This document shows, piece by piece, positions 1 through 6,033 of a stretch of DNA of 6,970 nucleotides. Origin of the DNA: an uncultured Paracoccaceae bacterium. Lineage in GTDB: Bacteria; Pseudomonadota; Alphaproteobacteria; Rhodobacterales; Rhodobacteraceae. The stretch lies in the NCBI GenBank assembly GCA_913054485.1, contig CAJXHQ010000163.1:1-6970 (forward strand), read 5' to 3'. The translations under genes and the position numbers were made by a program. Under the pieces are notes generated by a model. It was not told where the DNA came from. It worked only from the letters and a program-made list of their open reading frames with translations, and did no database searches. Every line of letters starts with the position of its first letter. The first letter of the stretch is position 1.

Positions 1-725
1 CCTACCGCACCACGGTGGACCGTCCGGGCGCGGCCCCGCTGCCGCCCAACGGGCAGAACTGGCTGGGCACGGATGACACCAAGCGTGATGTTCTGGCCAG
101 GGTGATCTACGGCTTCCGCCTGTCGATTGTCTTCACCCTTGTGGTCACCGCCGCCGCCAGCGTGGTGGGCATTCTGGCTGGCGCGGTGCAGGGCTATTTC
201 GGCGGCTGGCTGGATCTGGTCTTCCAGCGCCTGATCGAGATCTGGAGCGCGACGCCATCGCTCTATGTGATCATCATCCTCTTCGCCATTCTGGGGCGCA
301 GTTTCTGGCTACTGGTCTTCCTGATGATCCTCTTTGGCTGGACCTCGCTTGTGGGCGTGGTGCGGGCTGAATTCCTGCGCGCCCGCAACCTGGAATATGT
401 CCGCGCCGCCAAGGCGCTGGGGGTCAGCAATATGACCATCATGTTCCGCCATATGCTGCCCAATGCCATGGTGGCGACGCTGACCATGCTGCCCTTCATC
501 GTGACTGGCACCATCGGTTCGCTTGCGGGGCTCGATTTCCTCGGCTTTGGCCTGCCGTCCTCGGCGCCAAGTCTCGGAGAGCTGACGCTGCAGGCCAAGC
601 AGAACCTGCAGGCCCCCTGGCTGGCCTTCACCGCCTTCTTCACCTTTGCCATCATGCTGTCGCTGCTGGTCTTCATCTTTGAAGGCGTGCGCGATGCATT
701 TGATCCCAGGAAGACTTTTTCATGA
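1..725 (+). CDS. yejE: Peptide ABC transporter inner-membrane permease YejE, 3' part (5' end outside window)
   Basis: This is one of the two membrane subunits of a YejABEF-type importer. In enterobacteria that importer takes up oligopeptides and peptide antibiotics such as microcin C; the substrate here is unknown. The frame is open from base 3 (first whole codon Tyr) to a TGA at 723-725, giving about 240 visible residues. Family members are about 340, so roughly the first 100 residues are missing. The fragment opens with the family-typical NWLGTDDTKRDVLARVIYGF stretch. Hydrophobic segments follow at about fragment residues 40-62, 84-119, 155-176 and 207-226. The EAA loop that docks on the ATPase lies at about 134-154 (RAAKALGVSN... 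RHMLPN). The C-terminal LDFLGFGLP, SPSLGEL-like and VRDAFDP blocks strongly resemble YejE. The GTG at base 15 is internal, not the start. yejF follows after a palindrome-rich gap, presumably in the same operon. Confidence 0.93.
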   Translation, partial: YRTTVDRPGAAPLPPNGQNWLGTDDTKRDVLARVIYGFRLSIVFTLVVTAAASVVGILAGAVQGYFGGWLDLVFQRLIEIWSATPSLYVIIILFAILGRSFWLLVFLMILFGWTSLVGVVRAEFLRARNLEYVRAAKALGVSNMTIMFRHMLPNAMVATLTMLPFIVTGTIGSLAGLDFLGFGLPSSAPSLGELTLQAKQNLQAPWLAFTAFFTFAIMLSLLVFIFEGVRDAFDPRKTFS

Positions 726-755
726 TCCGACTGATCCCTGAGTGCGCCAACGGCA

Positions 756-815
756 GGGCAGCGCCTGCCTGGGCGGGCGCAATAGCGCCTACCGGGGGGC
801 AGGCAGGCGCTGCCC
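756..815. repeat. Perfect 16-bp inverted repeat with inner hairpin in the yejE-yejF gap
   Basis: The left arm (756-771, GGGCAGCGCCTGCCTG) is the exact reverse complement of the right arm (800-815). Inside the 28-nt spacer, GGCGC at 776-780 pairs with GCGCC at 785-789 around an AATA loop. Positions 772-773 also pair with 792-793, leaving a run of six G (794-799) bulged. The RNA would form a very stable long hairpin between two operon genes. It could be a REP-like dispersed element, an mRNA processing/stability site, or a partial terminator that lowers yejF relative to yejE. No T-tract follows, so it is not a classical terminator. Confidence 0.85.
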
Positions 816-835
816 GGGACGCAAGCGCCCCGGGC
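812..835. repeat. Second inverted repeat just upstream of yejF, overlapping the first
   Basis: GCCCGGG at 812-818 pairs with CCCGGGC at 829-835. CGC (820-822) and GCG (825-827) pair inside after one A/C mismatch, leaving an AA tip (too tight to close fully in RNA). It shares bases 812-815 with the right arm of the larger repeat, so the two structures are mutually exclusive. It ends 29 bases before the yejF ATG. Confidence 0.7.
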
Positions 836-864
836 CGGGAAATGGGCAACGGCGGGAAAAGAGC

Positions 865-2445
<1,581 letters not shown>

Positions 2446-2478
2446 GGACGGCAGCGCGGCACTCCCGCGGCTTCTGCA

Positions 2479-2564
2479 CGGCCCTGCGGGGCCGCGTCCG
2501 GCCTTGGGCCGGGCGCCGCTGGCGCGGCGCAAAAGGGGCGACGCCCCTCTGGGCCTGCGGCCCA
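2479..2564. repeat. Five consecutive short hairpins downstream of yejF
   Basis: Five perfect stem-loops follow one another in 86 bases. (1) CGGCCC 2479-2484 pairs with GGGCCG 2489-2494. (2) CCGGCC 2498-2503 pairs with GGCCGG 2507-2512. (3) GCGCCGC 2513-2519 pairs with GCGGCGC 2524-2530. (4) AGGGGC 2534-2539 pairs with GCCCCT 2543-2548. (5) TGGGCC 2550-2555 pairs with GGCCCA 2559-2564. Loops are 3-4 nt. None is followed by a T-run on the plus strand. They separate the convergent genes yejF and hemN and probably serve as a transcription and mRNA-end barrier for both; that role is inferred. Confidence 0.8.
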
Positions 2565-2599
2565 TTCACCCCTGAGTATTTGTGGAAAGATGAATGGGC
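2560..2599. repeat. 9-bp inverted repeat enclosing a clade-typical intergenic motif (possible bidirectional terminator)
   Basis: GCCCATTCA at 2560-2568 is the exact reverse complement of TGAATGGGC at 2591-2599. The 22-nt interior begins CCCCTGAGTATTTGTGG. From memory, a sequence of the form TTCACCCCGAGTATTT...GGAAAGATGAA is very common between genes in Rhodobacteraceae; this copy matches that pattern with small changes. The motif sits 8 bases past the hemN stop (read on the minus strand). Its left arm overlaps hairpin 5 of the preceding cluster, so the two folds compete. The function is not known to me. Confidence 0.7.
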
Positions 2600-2607
2600 G
2601 GAGCCGG

Positions 2608-3963
2608 TCAGATTGCGGCTGAGTGGCCTGCCTTGCTCATGTCGTAGGCGTCAAAGGCGCGGGCGATCATCCGGGTGAGGGGGCGGGAGCCTTCGGGAAT
2701 GAAGAGCCCTTCCTGAGTGATCTGCAGCATCTCCGGGAAGGCCTTGGCCGCGGCGCTGTACATCTTCTGCAGGTCGGCATCGGCGATGCCGAAACGGGCG
2801 GTAATCTCGGCCGAGGAGATGCGGAAGTCACACATCAGAGCCTCGATCAACCGGCCGCGCAGCCTATCCTCGCCCTGGAAGACATGGCCGCGGGAGGTGG
2901 AGAAACGCCCGTCGCGGATCGCCTTGGTATGGGCCGAAGTGGCGGGGGCGTTTTGCGCGTAGCCCTGCGGGAAACGCGAAATGGAAGAGGCGCCGACGCC
3001 GATCAGCACCTCGGCCTGATCATCGGTGTAGCCCTGGAAGTTGCGCTTTAGCGTGCCCGCCTTTAGCGCCTTGGCCATGCCGTCATCGGGGCGGGCGAAA
3101 TGGTCGATGCCGATCTCGTCGTAACCATCCCAGAGGAACAGTTTGCGCGCGGTCTCGAACAGCTCCAGCCGCGCCTCGGGCGTCGGCAGGGCCTCGGAGG
3201 GAATCATCTGCTGGCGCTTGGCCATCCAGGGCACATGGGCATAGCCGTAGAGCGCCACACGGTCGGGGCTCAGCGACAGCAGTTTCTGCACGCTTTCGGT
3301 CATCCGGGCGTTGGTCTGATGCGGCAGGCCAAACAGGATATCGGCATTGAGGCTGCGGATGCCGCGGTCGCGGATCATGTCGGCGGCCTGTTTGGTCACC
3401 TCGAAACTCTGCGGGCGGCCGATGGTCTCCTGGATTTCGGGATCGAAATCCTGCACCCCGATTGAGGCGCGGTTCATGCCCGCGGCGGCCAGCGCATCCA
3501 GGCGCGCGGCGTCGATCTCGTTCGGGTCGATTTCAACGGAGAATTCCGAATCATCCGAGAAAGGCGCGATTTCTGCAACGGCGCCGGCCAGTTCTGTCAT
3601 CATATCCGGCTGCAGCAGCGTCGGCGTGCCGCCGCCCCAGTGCAGGCGCGACAGGGTGACGCCTTCGGGCAGTTTCTCACCGAGCATGGCGATCTCGGCA
3701 CGGAGCACTTTCAGATAGGCGCGTACCGGGTCGTCGGACTGTGTTCCTTGCGTGCGGCAGGCGCAGAACCAGCACAGCCGGCGGCAGAAGGGCACATGCA
3801 CGTAAAGAGAGATCGCGCTGCCCGGCGCGATCTGCGAAATCCAGCTGGAAAACGTGTCCGGGCCGGCATCGTTGGAGAAATGCGGCGCTGTCGGGTAACT
3901 GGTGTACCGCGGCACTTTGGCATCAAACAAACCAAGCCGGGCCAATTGTGATCTCTGTGTCAT
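2608..3963 (-). CDS. hemN: Oxygen-independent coproporphyrinogen III dehydrogenase
   Basis: This cytoplasmic radical-SAM enzyme oxidatively decarboxylates coproporphyrinogen III to protoporphyrinogen IX, the anaerobic haem-synthesis step that replaces HemF when oxygen is scarce. The protein has 451 residues (E. coli HemN 457). PRYTSYPTAPHF lies at 18-29. The 4Fe-4S cysteines are C60, C64 and C67, with the HemN-typical extra C69 (CRRLCWFCAC). GGGTPT is at 110-115, IGVQDF at 168-173, NADILFGLP at 206-214, HFARPDD at 288-294 and the HemN-specific NFQGYT at 308-313. These separate it from HemW-like proteins, which lack the fourth Cys and NFQGYT. The ATG (3961-3963) starts a family-typical N-terminus; upstream there is only a weak AGG at 3972-3974. 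It is divergent from fnrL with an FNR box between, so FnrL activation is expected. In Rhodobacter the fnrL-linked copy is called hemZ. Confidence 0.96.
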   Translation of the reverse strand: MTQRSQLARLGLFDAKVPRYTSYPTAPHFSNDAGPDTFSSWISQIAPGSAISLYVHVPFCRRLCWFCACRTQGTQSDDPVRAYLKVLRAEIAMLGEKLPEGVTLSRLHWGGGTPTLLQPDMMTELAGAVAEIAPFSDDSEFSVEIDPNEIDAARLDALAAAGMNRASIGVQDFDPEIQETIGRPQSFEVTKQAADMIRDRGIRSLNADILFGLPHQTNARMTESVQKLLSLSPDRVALYGYAHVPWMAKRQQMIPSEALPTPEARLELFETARKLFLWDGYDEIGIDHFARPDDGMAKALKAGTLKRNFQGYTDDQAEVLIGVGASSISRFPQGYAQNAPATSAHTKAIRDGRFSTSRGHVFQGEDRLRGRLIEALMCDFRISSAEITARFGIADADLQKMYSAAAKAFPEMLQITQEGLFIPEGSRPLTRMIARAFDAYDMSKAGHSAAI

Positions 3964-3997
3964 TCCGATAACCTATGCGGCAGAAACACCTCCATCC

Positions 3998-4011
3998 TTG
4001 ACCCAGATCAA
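3998..4011. promoter_or_regulatory. FNR box between hemN and fnrL
   Basis: TTGACCCAGATCAA differs from the FNR consensus (TTGAT-N4-ATCAA) at one base. Its centre (4004.5) is 41 bases upstream of the hemN start codon, the class II activation distance if hemN transcription begins at its ATG. It is only 19.5 bases upstream of the fnrL ATG, where binding would more likely hinder fnrL expression than activate it. Recognition should be by the adjacent FnrL itself. Confidence 0.9.
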
Positions 4012-4023
4012 TTGGGATCTTTA

Positions 4024-4764
4024 ATGAACGCCCCCACCTTTACGCATATCAAATGTGCCGATTGCCCGATCCGCCACCGCGCTGTCTGCGCGCGCTGCAA
4101 CGCGGATGAGCTGGAAGAGCTTGATGCGGTCAAGTACTACCGCACCTATGAGGCCGGGCAGACCGTGATCTGGGCGGGCGATCCGATGAATTTTGTTGGC
4201 TCCGTGGTCTCTGGCATCGCCACTTTGACCCAGACCATGGAGGACGGGCGCACCCAGATGGTGGGCCTGCTGCTGCCCAGCGATTTTGTCGGCCGGCCGG
4301 GTCGTGACGGGGCCGCTTATAACGTGGTGGCCACTTCGGATATCGTGATGTGCTGCTTCCGCAAGAAGCCCTTCGAGGAACTGATGGCGAAGACGCCGCA
4401 CATCGCCCACCGGCTGCTGGAAATGACCCTGGACGAACTGGATGCGGCACGCGAGTGGATGCTGGTCCTGGGCCGCAAGACCGCGCGCGAAAAAATCGCC
4501 TCGCTGCTGGCGATCATTGCCCGGCGCGATGCCTCTCTCAGCTCAGGCGGCGCGGCAGACCAGATGGTGTTCGACCTGCCGCTGACCCGCGAAGCAATGG
4601 CAGACTACCTTGGGCTGACTCTGGAGACCGTGAGCCGCCAGATGTCGGCGCTGAAGAAAGACGGGGTGATCGAACTGCAGGGCAAACGCCATGTGACAAT
4701 CCCCGACATGGGCCGTCTGATCGATGAAGCTGGCGACGACAGCGACGGCGGCATGCTGATGTAG
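4024..4764 (+). CDS. fnrL: Oxygen-sensing CRP/FNR-family transcription regulator FnrL
   Basis: FnrL is a dimeric cytoplasmic regulator. It binds TTGAT-N4-ATCAA sites while its oxygen-labile 4Fe-4S cluster is intact, controlling anaerobic and micro-aerobic genes. It has 246 residues. N-terminal cysteines C11, C14 and C22 (CADCPIRHRAVC, spacing C-x2-C-x7-C as in Rhodobacter FnrL rather than the E. coli C-x2-C-x5-C) plus C110 or C111 (VMCCFRK) are the probable cluster ligands; C25 is an extra N-terminal cysteine. An effector-type beta-roll spans about 35-115 and a dimer helix about 125-165. The DNA-binding helix-turn-helix at about 187-210 contains E201-x2-S204-R205, the triad that reads TTGAT in FNR. 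The ATG at 4024 is chosen over an in-frame TTG at 4012, which would overlap the FNR-box end; GGGA at 4014-4017 gives modest ribosome binding. It lies next to two probable targets, hemN and cco. Confidence 0.96.
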   Translation: MNAPTFTHIKCADCPIRHRAVCARCNADELEELDAVKYYRTYEAGQTVIWAGDPMNFVGSVVSGIATLTQTMEDGRTQMVGLLLPSDFVGRPGRDGAAYNVVATSDIVMCCFRKKPFEELMAKTPHIAHRLLEMTLDELDAAREWMLVLGRKTAREKIASLLAIIARRDASLSSGGAADQMVFDLPLTREAMADYLGLTLETVSRQMSALKKDGVIELQGKRHVTIPDMGRLIDEAGDDSDGGMLM

Positions 4765-4803
4765 GCGCCGGTCCGGCAAACCCGGCAAAGCTGATTTCCA
4801 GAA

Positions 4804-4830
4804 GCCCGGAGCATAGCGCCCGGGCATTTT
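4804..4830 (+). terminator. Probable rho-independent terminator of fnrL
   Basis: GCCCGG (4804-4809) pairs with CCGGGC (4820-4825) around a 10-nt loop and is followed by ATTTT (4826-4830). It begins 39 bases after the fnrL stop, in the right orientation. The T-run is short, so read-through may be partial. Confidence 0.7.
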
Positions 4831-4945
4831 CTGTGTTTGCGCAGTCTGTCCCCAAACATCCGGTCCTAGACATCCGGCGTGCCGGAAGGGGCACTGCGGC
4901 TGCCGCTGATGGAGCATTCTGGAATAGGGAATGGTGTACGCGGAA
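4831..4945. other. Non-coding spacer between the fnrL and usp terminators
   Basis: No convincing gene or promoter is seen. It contains a small perfect dyad, TCCGGC-GT-GCCGGA (4873-4886), and two copies of ACATCCGG (4856-4863 and 4870-4877). As the space between two convergent terminators it may hold nothing functional. Confidence 0.5.
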
Positions 4946-4946
4946 C

Positions 4947-4982
4947 AAAAAGGCCCGCCCCCCCCAGGAGAAAGGGACGGGC
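4947..4982 (-). terminator. Probable rho-independent terminator of the usp gene
   Basis: Read on the minus strand, GCCCG (4982-4978) pairs with CGGGC (4957-4953). After one mismatch, three more G-C pairs form (4976-4974 with 4961-4959). The hairpin is followed by C and five T residues (4951-4947 complement). It begins 14 bases after the usp stop codon. The eight-C run on the plus strand (4958-4965) forms one side of stem and loop. Confidence 0.8.
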
Positions 4983-4995
4983 AGATCCGATGGTC

Positions 4996-5835
4996 TCAGT
5001 GGGCCATCAGGACCGGGATCTTGGCCTGTTCCAGCATGTTGCGGGTCGCACCGCCCAGGATCGCTTCGCGGAAGCGCGAGTGGCCATAGGCCCCCATAAC
5101 CATCAGGTCGGCGGCGGTATCGGTGGCGTGGCGCGTCAGCACGTCGGAGACCCGGGTCATGGTCTTGGAGAGCACGTCGATCTCGCAGGTGATGCCATGG
5201 CGTGCCAGCATCTGGCTGAGCATGCCGCCGGGGTCGGAGCGTTCAGGCCCGTGCTGCGGCGGGTCGATCACCACCACGCGCACCAGATCGGCAGCTTTCA
5301 GGAAGGGATGCGCTTTGCGGATCGCCGTCATCGCCTCGAGGCTCTCGTTCCAGGCCACCAGCACGGTCTTGGGCCGGGTCAGGACCGGGGCTTTCTGCGG
5401 CACGATCAGAACCGGCGCGCGGCCCTCGAAGAGCGCGGCTTCGACAATGGGTTCTGCTTCGGGGCCGGCATTGCGCGTATAGGGGCGCGGCAGCACCACC
5501 AGATCGGAAAACCGGGCGTGATAGGCCACGTGGCGGCCAAGGTCGGCGATCTGGGCAACCCCTTCTTCCGCCGAGTAGGTTGCGCCGGACTTGGCCAGCT
5601 CCTTTTCGGCAAAGGCGCGGGCTTCGCCGGCCTCTTCCTTGGCGCGGGTCAGCGTTTCCTGCAGGATCATCGCATTGGCGCCGGCGTAGTAATAGCCGGT
5701 CTGCGAACGGTCGACACCAAGGCAGAGCGCCTCGGCATGGCCGCCGGAGTCCGCGGCCAGCGCGGCCATCTGTGCCAGAGGTGCAGCGGAAGTTTTCGTG
5801 TCGGTCACAATCGAAAGAAGGTTCTTGTAGGCCAT
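4996..5835 (-). CDS. Tandem-domain universal stress protein (UspA family)
   Basis: This is a predicted soluble cytoplasmic protein of 279 residues with two UspA-like alpha/beta domains (about 1-147 and 154-279). Domain 2 ends with the nucleotide-binding signature GAYGHSRFREAILGG at 248-262, fitting G-x2-G-x9-G, followed by ATRNML and the closing strand IPVLMAH. At the equivalent place domain 1 reads LVVLPRPYTRNAGPEAEP and lacks that signature, so only domain 2 is likely to bind nucleotide. The start chosen is the ATG at 5833-5835 (MAYKNLLSIVTDTK), with a good AGGGGA ribosome site 4 bases upstream. An earlier in-frame ATG at 5875-5877 lies inside the dyad at 5856-5879 and adds a non-family N-terminus. 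The gene is convergent with fnrL and divergent from ccoN across an FNR box, which suggests a role under low oxygen; the exact function is unknown. Confidence 0.92.
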   Translation of the reverse strand: MAYKNLLSIVTDTKTSAAPLAQMAALAADSGGHAEALCLGVDRSQTGYYYAGANAMILQETLTRAKEEAGEARAFAEKELAKSGATYSAEEGVAQIADLGRHVAYHARFSDLVVLPRPYTRNAGPEAEPIVEAALFEGRAPVLIVPQKAPVLTRPKTVLVAWNESLEAMTAIRKAHPFLKAADLVRVVVIDPPQHGPERSDPGGMLSQMLARHGITCEIDVLSKTMTRVSDVLTRHATDTAADLMVMGAYGHSRFREAILGGATRNMLEQAKIPVLMAH

Positions 5836-5840
5836 AACGT

Positions 5841-5846
5841 CCCCTT
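5841..5846 (-). promoter_or_regulatory. Ribosome binding site of the usp gene
   Basis: CCCCTT on the plus strand reads AAGGGG on the minus strand, and the next base extends it to AAGGGGA. It lies 4-5 bases before the ATG at 5835. It supports that start over the longer in-frame ATG at 5877. Confidence 0.75.
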
Positions 5847-5855
5847 GTGGCGGAG

Positions 5856-5879
5856 GCGTGACGTATCGCGCCGTCACGC
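5856..5879. promoter_or_regulatory. Perfect 8-bp dyad in the usp leader (operator or RNA hairpin)
   Basis: GCGTGACG (5856-5863) and CGTCACGC (5872-5879) are exact reverse complements with an 8-nt spacer. The dyad ends 20 bases upstream of the usp start codon and just before its ribosome site. It could be a binding site for a dimeric regulator, or a hairpin in the leader RNA. I cannot assign a regulator. Confidence 0.55.
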
Positions 5880-5925
5880 TACATGCTCTCTGGGCTCAGC
5901 CCTCTCATATTTCCCGCAGGGGCGT

Positions 5926-5969
5926 CTTGATGCAGATCAAAGCAATAGATGAGGCGAAATTGCATCAAG
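5926..5969. repeat. 9-bp inverted repeat that includes the left half of the cco FNR box
   Basis: CTTGATGCA (5926-5934) and TGCATCAAG (5961-5969) are exact reverse complements, 26 bases apart. The right arm supplies an extra ATCAA half-site and overlaps the expected -10 region of the cco promoter. Confidence 0.7.
5927..5940. promoter_or_regulatory. Consensus FNR box between usp and ccoN
   Basis: TTGATGCAGATCAA is an exact match to TTGAT-N4-ATCAA. Its centre (5933.5) lies about 100 bases upstream of the ccoN ATG, so a class II start would fall near 5975 with a leader of about 59 bases. No good -10 hexamer is obvious there; the closest is TTGCAT at 5960-5965. FnrL activation of ccoNOQP is established in Rhodobacter. 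The box could also act on usp in the other direction, about 98 bases from its start codon. Confidence 0.92.
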
Positions 5970-6020
5970 CGCTCAGTCATAACGCCTGCGCGGCGGAAGA
6001 ATCGCGTGGGACCAAGGCCA

Positions 6021-6026
6021 AAGGGA
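6021..6026 (+). promoter_or_regulatory. Ribosome binding site of ccoN
   Basis: AAGGGA lies 7 bases before the ATG at 6034, at normal spacing. It fixes the ccoN start. Confidence 0.8.
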
Positions 6027-6033
6027 CGCATAA

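Noticed and set aside
742..864. N-terminal extension of yejF from the GTG at 742
   Set aside because: The extra 41 residues are Arg/Gly-rich and encoded by inverted repeats. The ABC domain begins normally at the ATG at 865, and the length then fits the family.
3998..4025. Sigma-70-like promoter TTGACC-N16-TTTAAT reading toward fnrL
   Set aside because: Its start would fall near 4032, inside fnrL and past its ATG, with no usable in-frame start before the essential cysteines. The TTGAC match is explained by the FNR box.
5836..5877. Longer usp start at the ATG at 5875-5877
   Set aside because: It adds a non-conserved 14-residue leader, lies inside the dyad and lacks a good ribosome site. The ATG at 5833-5835 has AGGGGA and begins the usual Usp strand.
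4879..5952. Long plus-strand open frame opposite usp
   Set aside because: It is an antisense shadow running through the usp terminator and dyad. The product is Gly/His/Arg-rich with no recognisable domain.
5955..5968. Second complete FNR box around ATCAA at 5964-5968
   Set aside because: The left half would be CGAAA, matching TTGAT at only one position. Only a half-site is present.
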